Source: Pseudomonadota bacterium
GTDB taxonomy: Bacteria; Myxococcota_A; UBA9042; GCA-2863065
Direction of reading: 5' to 3'
DNA: 35,317 nt
NCBI GenBank assembly: GCA_005776585.1
Contig: SXOX01000052.1
Coordinates: 1-35,317, forward strand
Shown here in pieces: positions 16,258 through 23,867 of this stretch. Below the pieces are notes generated by a model, which was not told the DNA's origin, made no database searches, and was given only the letters and a program-made list of their open reading frames with translations. The number at the start of each line of letters is the position of its first letter. Position 1 is the first letter of the stretch. The position numbers and the translations under genes are program-made.

Positions 16258-18732
16258 CTACCGGACGTCGAGCGCAAACGGGAGCATGGCCAACGGCTCA
16301 CCCGCCGCAAACCCAAAGATGAACGGCAAAACGAGCGCGAGCGTCTCCGGCGAGACGCCGACACGGGCCGCGATCTCGGCCAGTCCCAGCGAACGCTTGA
16401 CACGGTCCAGTAGCGTCGGCTCCGGCAGGTAGACCAGCTCGACCGGACCGTCCGGTTCTTTGCCGGCCTTGGTCAGCACGTGCTTGATGGCCTCGACGAC
16501 CCCGCCACGGCCGTCGACGAGCTTGCGCTCGCGCGCTGCCTTACCAAGCCAGACCCGACCTTGCGCGGAGGCCTCGACCTCGTCCTTCGTGAGCTTGCGG
16601 GCATCGACGATTCGCTGCTTGAACAGGTCGTAGAAGACGCCGAGCTTCTTCCAGACGAGGCTCTGCTCGTCGGCGTTCCACGGCTCGTCGGTGCCGAACA
16701 GGTTGGCGTACTTGCCGCGCGTCAGCGTGCGTCGGTCGATGCCGAGCCACCCGAGCAGCTTCCCGATCGCGACCTTGCCCGTGAAGATGCCGATGCTGCC
16801 CGTGACGGTCAGGTCGGAGGCGAGGATCTCGGGCGCGCCCATGGCCACGTAGATACCGCCCGACGCCGCGACGTTGCCCATTGACGCCACGACCGGCTTC
16901 TTCTGGGCGACGAGCGCGGTCTTGCGCCAGATGACGTCGCTGGCGAACGCGGAGCCGCCTGGGCTGTCGATGCGGAGCACGATGCCGGCGATGGTCGGAT
17001 CGCGCTGGGCGGCGTCGAGCGCGTCGACGATGGACTGCGACCCGACGTTGCGCGTACCAAGAAATGGCACCGTGTTGCTCCGGCCATCCACGATGCCGCC
17101 GACGATCGGGATGATCGCGACGCGCGGACCGGCCCCCCACGCGCGCGTCAGGCGAGGCGACTCGCCGCCGAGGCGGACGAAGTCCAGCGGCCGGCCGAGT
17201 CGCTTGGCGAGGACCTGGTCGATCTCGTCGTAGAAGCAGACGTCGTCTACGAGGCCGCGCTCCTTGGCCTCGGTAGCGACCGCGGGGCCCTGATCGAGGA
17301 TCGCCTTGAGGCCTTCCGGCGCTAGCTTCCGACCCGAGGCGACGCCGGTGACGATGGCCCCAAAGATACCGTCGAGGATCGCGTTGCGCGCCTCCAGGTC
17401 CTCGGGGCTCGGCTCCGTGCGCTCGAAGGCCTCGGGGAAAGACTTGTACTTGCCATAGCGTGCCCACTGGGTCTCGATCCTGAGGAAGTCGAGCGCGCGG
17501 CGGTAGTAGGTGAGCTCGCCGCGGAGCCCCGTGAGCATCAGGCCGCCGGCGGGGGAGACCAGGAGGTCGTCGGCGTCCGCATACAAGAACATCGTTCGGA
17601 GATCACCCTGATCGAGGTGCACCGACAAGCGCTTGCCCGCCTTCTTGAAGGCGGCAAGGAGCGTCCGTAGCTCCTCGGTTTGAGCCCAGCCATAGCTCGC
17701 GCCGCGGTCCCGAATGAGCAGACCGTCCACCGTATCGTCGCGGGACAGGCGATCCAGAAGCAGCGCGAGGCTGGGGAAGGCGACGCCCTGCCCTTCGCCC
17801 AAGCCGGGGTTGGGGACCTCGCCCACGGAGCCCAGCTCGAGCACGACGGTCTTTCCGCCACGACGCTTGAACAGGTTGGCGTAGGCATGGCCCGAGACGC
17901 GCGCGCCGACCGTGAAGCCGTCGAAGGCGAACGTCCCGCCGGGAGCGCGACCGGTCCAGACGCCGCCCTCGACGCCTCCCGGCCCGAAGTGGACGGCGAC
18001 GAACGTGCCGAGGTCCAGGCCGACGCGGTCACCGCGCGGCGAGAGCGTGAGCCGCGCGCCCAGCTCCAACCCGGGATAGGGCTCGCCGCGGAGCCGAGTG
18101 ACGACGTCGACCTCACCGCTCGACTCGTGGACATCGAGACCTGTGTCGATCGAGAGGCGGTCGGTGCCCGGGTGCCACGTAAAGCCGAACGACCAAGTCC
18201 GCGGCACGACGGCGCCGCCGGTGACGGGCGTGTTCAGGTCGCGGACGCCGAGACCGATGCTGAGGAAGGACACCGGACGGTAGAGCAGCCCGAGGTCGAG
18301 CTCATTGGTGTGATCGTAGGCCGGATCCAGGTCGGCGAAGGTGTGCCGATAGGTCAGGCCCATCGTGAGCGTCCGATGCACGCGGAAGCTCGCGGCGAAC
18401 GAGAGGCGAACCCGGGTCGCGAAGCCACCGCCCGGGCGGACGTGCTCGAAGCCGACGCCCGTCGCGATCGGGCCCCAGACCGGGATACCAAACAGCAGCG
18501 AGGTGCCCTCCCCAGCGCCGTGACCCGGCGTCGAGTCGAGCTGGGTGTTGTAGGCACGGACCTCCCACGCCGGGAGCAGGGACAGTCCCGCGGGGTTGTC
18601 GAGCAGCGCCGAGACGCCGTCCGGCTCCGAGAGCGTGGACGCACCGAGTCGGGCCGCCATGGACGGGATGGGGGGCTGGCTTTGCGCTCCAGCCAGCGCT
18701 GGGAGCAGGAGCAACGGGAGAAATCGGCGCAT
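16258..18732 (-). CDS. Beta-barrel protein fused to SppA-type signal peptide peptidase
   Basis: The protein has 824 residues. A signal peptide (LPLLLLPALAGAQ) is followed by about 265 residues resembling PorV/FadL-like outer-membrane barrels: DGVSALLDNPAGLSLLPAWE and then alternating strands. From about 294 on it matches the double-domain SppA (67K) family. The catalytic dyad is visible: Lys428 in RYGKYKSFPE of the first domain and Ser624 in GNVAASGGIYVA of the second. The usual SppA is held in the inner membrane by an N-terminal helix; here a barrel replaces it, which would place the protease at the outer membrane. The residues near the end are hydrophobic (LALVLPFIFGFAAGEPL). TACCGT six bases before the ATG suggests a leaderless mRNA. 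The barrel assignment is by pattern only. Confidence 0.9.
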   Translation of the reverse strand: MRRFLPLLLLPALAGAQSQPPIPSMAARLGASTLSEPDGVSALLDNPAGLSLLPAWEVRAYNTQLDSTPGHGAGEGTSLLFGIPVWGPIATGVGFEHVRPGGGFATRVRLSFAASFRVHRTLTMGLTYRHTFADLDPAYDHTNELDLGLLYRPVSFLSIGLGVRDLNTPVTGGAVVPRTWSFGFTWHPGTDRLSIDTGLDVHESSGEVDVVTRLRGEPYPGLELGARLTLSPRGDRVGLDLGTFVAVHFGPGGVEGGVWTGRAPGGTFAFDGFTVGARVSGHAYANLFKRRGGKTVVLELGSVGEVPNPGLGEGQGVAFPSLALLLDRLSRDDTVDGLLIRDRGASYGWAQTEELRTLLAAFKKAGKRLSVHLDQGDLRTMFLYADADDLLVSPAGGLMLTGLRGELTYYRRALDFLRIETQWARYGKYKSFPEAFERTEPSPEDLEARNAILDGIFGAIVTGVASGRKLAPEGLKAILDQGPAVATEAKERGLVDDVCFYDEIDQVLAKRLGRPLDFVRLGGESPRLTRAWGAGPRVAIIPIVGGIVDGRSNTVPFLGTRNVGSQSIVDALDAAQRDPTIAGIVLRIDSPGGSAFASDVIWRKTALVAQKKPVVASMGNVAASGGIYVAMGAPEILASDLTVTGSIGIFTGKVAIGKLLGWLGIDRRTLTRGKYANLFGTDEPWNADEQSLVWKKLGVFYDLFKQRIVDARKLTKDEVEASAQGRVWLGKAARERKLVDGRGGVVEAIKHVLTKAGKEPDGPVELVYLPEPTLLDRVKRSLGLAEIAARVGVSPETLALVLPFIFGFAAGEPLAMLPFALDVR

Positions 18733-18872
18733 CGCGAGACGGTAGCACGGCCCCTGGACGGTTTCACGTCGCGCGAATCCGCTTTTCTTGGCTCGGCGCG
18801 CCGTGTACCGTTGCGCCGGTCGGGGCCGAGTTTCGTGGGGCCCGCGGTCGCAAGCTGAGCTGGAGGTACCGA

Positions 18873-20150
18873 ATGCGGATTGGGATCGTGCGTTGGAGCG
18901 TCGTCGGCGTGATCGCCGTGGGGTTCGGCATGGGGTGCGCCTCGAGCGAGGGTGAGACGGGCGGTACGCTCATCACCGACGTCGCCGGCAGTACCGGCGG
19001 GTGCAAGCGTGACGCGGACTGCCCGTCCGGGGCGATCTGCCAAAACGGACAATGCGTTGGCGGCTCATCGAGCGACGCCGCCGCGCCCGGAGACTCCGGC
19101 ACGCTCAAGACGGACGCTCCGCCTGCGCCATCCGACACGCCCGCCACGCCAGAACTGCCGGTGGCGAAGGAAGACGGCACCTCGCCGCAGCCGGACACCG
19201 CCAAGCCCCCGGCGGACACCGGTGGCGGCACGCCCGCGTGTACCAAGAACGAGGACTGCCCGAATGGCGGCACGTGCTGCTCGGTCGGCAACGTCGGCAG
19301 CTACTGCGCGGCCAACGCCGCGGCCTGCTACGGCAAGGAGTGCAAGACGGCCAAGGACTGCGCCGATGGGCAGGAGTGCTGCGACGGCTTCGGCGTGCTC
19401 CCGAGCTTCTGCGGCCCCAAGGGGGGGTGCTACGGTCCCCAGTGTCAGCAGTCGGGTGACTGCGGCGCGGGGCGCGAGTGCTGCCCCACGCAGCTCGGCG
19501 GCATCTGTGGCCCGGCCAATCAGTGCATCGGCAACACGTGCAAGACGGCTGCCGACTGCGATCCCGGTGTGGGGTGTTGTGCGCTCGCGGTCCAGGGCCA
19601 GGCCATTCAGATCTGTCTCATCGACGGCATCTGCGCGGTCGCCAATGGCAAGCCCGTCGGGGGCGGCCCCCCGGGCAAGAACACGACGTGCAAGGACCAG
19701 TGCGGCACCTACTTCGGGCCCGACGGGGGCTGCCAGTGCGACCCGCCCTGCGTCAAGAACGGCAACTGCTGCAAGGACTATGAGGCCCTCTGCGTCGCAC
19801 AGCCGGGGAAGAACACGACCTGTAAAGATCAGTGCGGCAAGTACTTCGGACCCGATGGCGGCTGCCACTGCGACCCACCGTGCGTCAAGAACGGCAACTG
19901 TTGCAAGGACTTCGAGCAGTTCTGCGGGACCGATCCCAACCCGGGTACGGGCTGCAAGGCCTCGAGTGAGTGCCAGAACGGCCAGATCTGCTGCAAGGGC
20001 AAGGACGGCGCGGCCAACGCGTGCACCTACCTGTGCGATGGCTGTAAGACCGGCGCCGATTGCGTGGACAACGGGTGCTGCGTCACTCAGATCGGCACGG
20101 CGTGCACCCCGAAGAACTTCTGCGTACTCGGGACCTGGGATCCGAAGTAG
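18873..20150 (+). CDS. Cys-rich lipoprotein with two somatomedin-B-like repeats
   Basis: The predicted protein has 425 residues. The signal ends at GFGMG-C22. An acidic, Pro/Ala-rich linker precedes a chain of short Cys-rich modules such as CKTAKDCADGQECCDG, CQQSGDCGAGRECCPT and CKTAADCDPGVGCC, spaced like small disulfide knots. Two near-identical modules at 273-307 and 317-351 have the eight-cysteine somatomedin-B pattern (CKDQCG, CDPPCVKNGNCCKD). In animals this domain mediates protein binding. All cysteines suggest extracellular, disulfide-bonded folding. GGAGG before the ATG supports the start. The stop is five bases from the stop of the opposing permease gene. The function is unknown; adhesion or binding is plausible. 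Confidence 0.88.
   Translation: MRIGIVRWSVVGVIAVGFGMGCASSEGETGGTLITDVAGSTGGCKRDADCPSGAICQNGQCVGGSSSDAAAPGDSGTLKTDAPPAPSDTPATPELPVAKEDGTSPQPDTAKPPADTGGGTPACTKNEDCPNGGTCCSVGNVGSYCAANAAACYGKECKTAKDCADGQECCDGFGVLPSFCGPKGGCYGPQCQQSGDCGAGRECCPTQLGGICGPANQCIGNTCKTAADCDPGVGCCALAVQGQAIQICLIDGICAVANGKPVGGGPPGKNTTCKDQCGTYFGPDGGCQCDPPCVKNGNCCKDYEALCVAQPGKNTTCKDQCGKYFGPDGGCHCDPPCVKNGNCCKDFEQFCGTDPNPGTGCKASSECQNGQICCKGKDGAANACTYLCDGCKTGADCVDNGCCVTQIGTACTPKNFCVLGTWDPK
19677..19925 (+). repeat. Two tandem somatomedin-B-like coding repeats, 132-base period
   Basis: Copies at 19677-19793 and 19809-19925 encode KNTTCKDQCG...CC and differ mainly at silent third positions. That indicates an old duplication kept by selection on the protein rather than a recent slip. 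Confidence 0.85.
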
Positions 20151-20155
20151 CGGGA

Positions 20156-20950
20156 CTAGCTCGACGCGGAGGTGTAGCTCGCGACGGCGCGGCGCCAGAC
20201 GAGGCGGCTGGTGACGAGCATCGTCGCTGCGATGGTCAGCGAGACCGCGACATCGGTGGGACGCATGAGCCCACGGAGAGCGAGCGCGGGCCAGGTCGTC
20301 ATGATGCCGACCGGAACGACGAACGTGAGGATGGCGCGGAGCGCGGGTCGATAGAGGCCCATGGGCCAGCGCCCGGCGTCGAGGATCGACGTGAGCAGGT
20401 ACGAGAGGTTGTCAACGCGCACAAACCAGAAGCTCGTGCTCACGACCAGGAGCCAGAGACCGTAGAGCGCCGCCAGCCCGGCCATCAACAGCACCGGAGC
20501 GACCAACAGCGCGCCGAGGTCGGGCGCCACGGGGAGCCGCGCGATCCCGACGAGCACGACGACGAGCCCGCCGACCGACAGCATCGCCTTGGCCGGGACG
20601 ACCCGCCCGAAGGACACGAGGACCTGGCTGTCGACGGGCTTGAGCAAGACGAAGTCCAGCGTCCCGTGACGGACGTGCTCGACGAGACCGCGAAGGTTGG
20701 GCTCGATCAGCGCCTCGAGGACGCCTTGGAGCATCATGAAGAAGCCGGTCACGAGGAGCGACTCGTCATACGACCAGCCCGCGAGCCGCTCGGGCGCGCG
20801 ATGGAACACGAACCACAGCGGCACGATCGTCCAGCCGACCCAGAGCGCGGTCACCAGCGTGTCCGCGAGGAAGTTGCTGCGATACTGCAGCGCCGCCATC
20901 CACGCGGCCCGCCACTGCGCCAGGATGGCTCGGAAGGCACGGCCGCTCAT
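20156..20950 (-). CDS. ABC-2 type exporter permease (second of pair)
   Basis: The protein has 264 residues and about six membrane helices. The N-terminus AAWMAALQYRSNFLADTLVT and the motif HVRHGTLDFVLLKPVDSQ are typical of the DUF990-type ABC-2 permeases that work as heterodimers with a NatA-like ATPase. It would form half of the transmembrane channel. The start at 20950 (MSGRAFRAIL) overlaps the stop of an eight-codon mini-frame, which in turn overlaps the stop of the first permease, suggesting translational coupling. The likely ATPase is encoded at 30850-31821. The substrate is unknown. Confidence 0.88.
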   Translation of the reverse strand: MSGRAFRAILAQWRAAWMAALQYRSNFLADTLVTALWVGWTIVPLWFVFHRAPERLAGWSYDESLLVTGFFMMLQGVLEALIEPNLRGLVEHVRHGTLDFVLLKPVDSQVLVSFGRVVPAKAMLSVGGLVVVLVGIARLPVAPDLGALLVAPVLLMAGLAALYGLWLLVVSTSFWFVRVDNLSYLLTSILDAGRWPMGLYRPALRAILTFVVPVGIMTTWPALALRGLMRPTDVAVSLTIAATMLVTSRLVWRRAVASYTSASS

Positions 20951-20984
20951 GCGCCGACGGCCCTCTCGCTCATGCGCCGACGGC
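20944..20984 (-). repeat. 18-base direct repeat making a mini-cistron between two permeases
   Basis: An 18-base sequence occurs at 20944-20961 and 20967-20984, period 23. Read on the minus strand, each copy holds GCATGAGCG. The result is permease-1 stop/ATGA/eight codons (MSERAVGA)/ATGA/permease-2. The small frame spans 20973-20947. Confidence 0.7.
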
Positions 20985-21776
20985 GCCATAACGGAGGACG
21001 CCGCGGCGCCACACGAACGCGGCCAGGACGGCGCACGACGCGAGCCAGCTGAGCTGGACGAGGAGGCCGGACCACACCGCCGGGCCCGTCGCGAGGCCAG
21101 CACCGATCTCCACGGGGATCCCCAGGAGCGCGCGAAACGGCAGCCATTCGACCGCCGCGCGAAGCCCGTCCGGCATGAGGGCGATTGGGGCGATATAGCC
21201 CGAGAAGAGGGCCCAGACGGCAAACCAGACGTTGAAAAGCCCCAGCGATTGATCGAGCCAGAAGGCCAGGCAGCCGAAGATCGTCTGGACGAGGAAGTGC
21301 ACGCCGAAGGCGAGGAGGACCGAGAGGACGAACGCCGGTGCGTTGGCCGGCTCGAAGCCGACGCCCATCTCTGGGCGCCAGAGCGCGATGACCGCGATGA
21401 GCGGGATGAGCACCACCGCTCGGATGGGCATCGTGGCGAGGCTCTCGGCGGCAAACCAGGCCAGCGGATGCGTTGGCTTGAGGAGCGCCGCGGAGAGGCT
21501 CCCCGTGCGGATCTGTTGGTTGAGCTCCCAGACCACCCAGGTCCCAGTCAGCTGGCGCACGACGAGGGCCACGGCGAAGTAGCGGGCGAAATCGCCCTGC
21601 CCGAAGCCCTGCACGGCGCCATCTTGAGCGACGCGGTCCCACACGGCGAGCATGACGAGCGGGAGGGTCGAGGTGAGGATCCAGACGATAACCTCGGCGC
21701 GATAGGCGACCATCTCGGCCAAACCGACTCGAAGCAGCGACGGAAAGGCGCGCACGACGCGTCGAAGGGCGCTCAT
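20970..21776 (-). CDS. ABC-2 type exporter permease (first of pair)
   Basis: The protein has 268 residues with about six helices. RVGLAEMVAYRAEVIVWILT near the N-terminus and QIRTGSLSAALLKPTHPLAW match the DUF990-type permease pattern, the partner of the gene immediately downstream. TAACGT lies nine bases before the ATG, with TGGACG 17 bases further up, so the transcript is probably leaderless. The two permeases form an operon that lacks its own ATPase. It is divergent from the GPLG-repeat lipoprotein gene across 121 bases. Confidence 0.88.
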   Translation of the reverse strand: MSALRRVVRAFPSLLRVGLAEMVAYRAEVIVWILTSTLPLVMLAVWDRVAQDGAVQGFGQGDFARYFAVALVVRQLTGTWVVWELNQQIRTGSLSAALLKPTHPLAWFAAESLATMPIRAVVLIPLIAVIALWRPEMGVGFEPANAPAFVLSVLLAFGVHFLVQTIFGCLAFWLDQSLGLFNVWFAVWALFSGYIAPIALMPDGLRAAVEWLPFRALLGIPVEIGAGLATGPAVWSGLLVQLSWLASCAVLAAFVWRRGVLRYGAVGA

Positions 21777-21897
21777 CGGCGGAGGACGTTACGTGAAGCG
21801 GGTCGAGACGTCCATGGTCACGCCGCCCATTTCGTGGCACGCTCGTTGCTTGGGGGCGGCCGACCCCGGGGTCGCTTGTACCCGCCAGGAGATTCCC

Positions 21898-23088
21898 ATG
21901 ACTCGACAGCTCCTCTCGCTCGCTTTCGCCTGCACCTTGGGCTGCGGCGACGCCTCAGTGGTCGACGAAACGAGCGGGTCTTCTGGTAGCTCTGGCACGG
22001 AGCCCACGGTGGAGGGCGCCGCAGGAAAATCGGACAGCGCCTCGAGCAAGGCGTTCTACATCTCGGCGAGCAGCCTCGAGCGCCTCAACGGGAGCCTCGC
22101 CACCGTCAAACCGGCGGTCCAGAACGCCGATGCCAGCCACTCGCCCGAGTTCTATCTCGACCGCGATGGACCGTTGGGTGCCATTGGGCCGCTCAGCGCG
22201 TGGGGACCGCTCGGTGCGCTGGGGCCGTTGGGGGACGCGACTTGGAATCCGTCATGGTGGCTGAGCGCCATCCCGACCGCCGTGTGGGACGAGTGGTGCG
22301 AGGACCTGGGTGGAACGGGGCCGCTCTCGGAGCAAGGTCCGTTGGGGCCGTCCGGGCCGCTCTCCGCGGCTTCCTATAAGGCGCTCGCGGCTTGGCCGAA
22401 CGAGGCGGGCCACAACAATGACTTCGTCAAGCAGCTTCAAACGGGCGGCGTGTGGTCGATCCTGGGGCCGCTGGGACCGCTCGGCGCCCTTGGACCGCTC
22501 GGCCCGTTGGGTCCAGTCGGCGCGCACTGCGCCCGAGGCGCGCGCGGCTTCGAGCCGAACGCCGCGGGAGACTATGTCACAGGCGCTGGCAAGATCGTCC
22601 GGACCGTCGCGGTCCCCTACGCGGGGAAGAGCCGCACCTATGAGCTGGTCGAGAGCTACACCGAGGCACGGGCAAAGGCGATGAAGGACAACGACACCTC
22701 GTTCATGGTGCTCGGCTCGCTCGACGTCACGGTGGCCGAGTCGGACACGTTCGCGTTCAAGTCCCGTGTGACGCAGTACGTGAGCCTACTCGTCGTCCCG
22801 GAGAATGCGCTGTCGGACTTTGACCTCGAGCTGCTCGACGCCAAGGGCAAGGTCGTGGCGCGGTCCAACTCGGATGGCCGGCAGGTGCTGGCCTTCGGCG
22901 TGCCGATAACGACCGGCCACTACGTGGACTTCATCACCTCGCGGATGGCGTCAGGCTCCCGCTGGAGCGCGCGCGTGACCGCCAAGACGACCAATCGAGT
23001 CTTCCCGGGCTACCGGCTCATCGTGGTCGGCTCGACGGGCGACTTCAAGACGACCGACATCAAGGGCGCTCACCAGATTGGGCTCTGA
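21898..23088 (+). CDS. Lipoprotein with GPLG-type repeats
   Basis: The protein has 396 residues. The lipoprotein signal ends at ACTLG-C16, then a Ser/Gly-rich linker. Between about 91 and 208 three blocks of a repeating G-P-L-(G/S)-x-x unit occur, for example GPLGALGPLG and GPLSEQGPLG. The period is near six residues, and the blocks are separated by ordinary sequence with WNPSWWLSAIPTAVWDEWC. The C-terminal 190 residues are beta-rich (DSFAFKS-like strands, FDLELLDAKGKVVARSN) and may be a jelly-roll such as a pre-peptidase C-terminal domain. The ATG at 21898 has CAGGAGA before it; an upstream in-frame ATG at 21793 lacks support. The last 138 bases overlap the opposing TetR gene. The function is unknown. 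Confidence 0.83.
   Translation: MTRQLLSLAFACTLGCGDASVVDETSGSSGSSGTEPTVEGAAGKSDSASSKAFYISASSLERLNGSLATVKPAVQNADASHSPEFYLDRDGPLGAIGPLSAWGPLGALGPLGDATWNPSWWLSAIPTAVWDEWCEDLGGTGPLSEQGPLGPSGPLSAASYKALAAWPNEAGHNNDFVKQLQTGGVWSILGPLGPLGALGPLGPLGPVGAHCARGARGFEPNAAGDYVTGAGKIVRTVAVPYAGKSRTYELVESYTEARAKAMKDNDTSFMVLGSLDVTVAESDTFAFKSRVTQYVSLLVVPENALSDFDLELLDAKGKVVARSNSDGRQVLAFGVPITTGHYVDFITSRMASGSRWSARVTAKTTNRVFPGYRLIVVGSTGDFKTTDIKGAHQIGL
22168..22521 (+). repeat. Three blocks of GPLG-type coding repeats
   Basis: Blocks lie at about 22168-22233, 22318-22366 and 22461-22521. Gly-Pro-Leu recurs every six residues, with varied codons (ggaccgttg, gggccgctc, ggtccgttg), so the protein pattern rather than DNA identity is maintained. 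Confidence 0.75.
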
Positions 23089-23724
23089 ACGCGTCGCCAG
23101 GACGCCCTCGGCCAGCATCCCGCGCAAGAACACATCGGCCATCGTGGCGATGGCCTCGTCCTCGGGCACACCGTAGTGCTCCTGTCCACCGAAGAGCGTC
23201 TCGATACAGTAGTAGTTGAACAGATGCATATACACCATCACGAACGCAACCTCGGGTGCTACCCGCAACACGCCGTCGCGGCGTAGCAGGTCCAGCCGCG
23301 CCTTGAGCTCGGGAGCGCCGAGCAGCGCCGTGGGCGCGACCTGGGACTTGAAGTGCCGTCCCTCGAACTCGACGATGTCGATGTACCAGAGCAGCCAGTA
23401 GGCGCGATTCGAGCGGATGAGATCGCGAATCCCGAAGGCGAGCTTCGGGATGTCGAACGGGAACTCGGAGTGCCGCAGCGCCTCATGCAGCGGGCTCTTG
23501 GCGCTGCGACCGAGCAGCCGCCTCTGGTAGCCCTTGACGACGGCCTCGAACAGCGCGTCCTTGCTCGGATAGTGGCTGTAGAGCGCGCCTGCGGTCAGGC
23601 CGACGGCGCTGGCGATCTCGCGCGTCGTCGTCGCCGCGTAGCCGTGGCGAATGAACTGAGCGAGCGCGGCGGCCTCGATGCGCTCCCGCACGGCCTCCAG
23701 GTTCTCGGCTTTCAGACGCGGCAT
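22951..23724 (-). CDS. TetR-family transcriptional regulator
   Basis: The protein has 257 residues. The N-terminal helix-turn-helix spans about 14-60, with TTTREIASAVGLTAGALYSHYPSKDALFEAV, the TetR signature. The rest is helical ligand-binding sequence (WLLWYIDIVEFEG, FVMVYMHLFNYYCIETLFGG). AAGGGA eight bases before the ATG supports the start. It diverges from the MFS-to-esterase operon with palindromes in the 143-base gap, so it most likely represses that operon and perhaps itself. The ligand could be a fatty acid, hydroxy acid or CoA ester. The final 40 or so codons overlap the opposing lipoprotein gene and have a composition unlike TetR tails, so the true conserved domain ends near residue 215. 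Confidence 0.92.
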   Translation of the reverse strand: MPRLKAENLEAVRERIEAAALAQFIRHGYAATTTREIASAVGLTAGALYSHYPSKDALFEAVVKGYQRRLLGRSAKSPLHEALRHSEFPFDIPKLAFGIRDLIRSNRAYWLLWYIDIVEFEGRHFKSQVAPTALLGAPELKARLDLLRRDGVLRVAPEVAFVMVYMHLFNYYCIETLFGGQEHYGVPEDEAIATMADVFLRGMLAEGVLATRSEPNLVSALDVGRLEVARRADHDEPVAREDSIGRLGGHARAPAGA

Positions 23725-23785
23725 GGGATCGTCCCTTCGAGCGCGGAAGAAAAATCTTGTTGCACCGCAAAAAGCTCTTGCTTGG

Positions 23786-23829
23786 GTGAGCGACCTGCGG
23801 TAAGACGCTCACTAAACAAGCGCTTATTT
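23786..23829. promoter_or_regulatory. Candidate TetR operator and promoter region
   Basis: AAACAAGCGCTTATTT at 23814-23829 is a 16-base palindrome with one mismatched pair around AAGCGCTT. Just upstream GTGAGCG (23786-23792) and CGCTCAC (23806-23812) form a perfect inverted repeat. A weak promoter TTGCTT (23778-23783), 17 bases, TAAGAC (23801-23806) would start near the first palindrome, a classic repression geometry. Confidence 0.5.
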
Positions 23830-23867
23830 TGCATGGCAAGATGAGCGCGTCAAGCGGAGAAGAGACG

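Noticed and set aside
21793..21897. Upstream ATG for the GPLG lipoprotein
   Set aside because: It would hide the lipoprotein signal behind 35 extra residues and overlaps the divergent permease promoter. The ATG at 21898 has a clear ribosome site.
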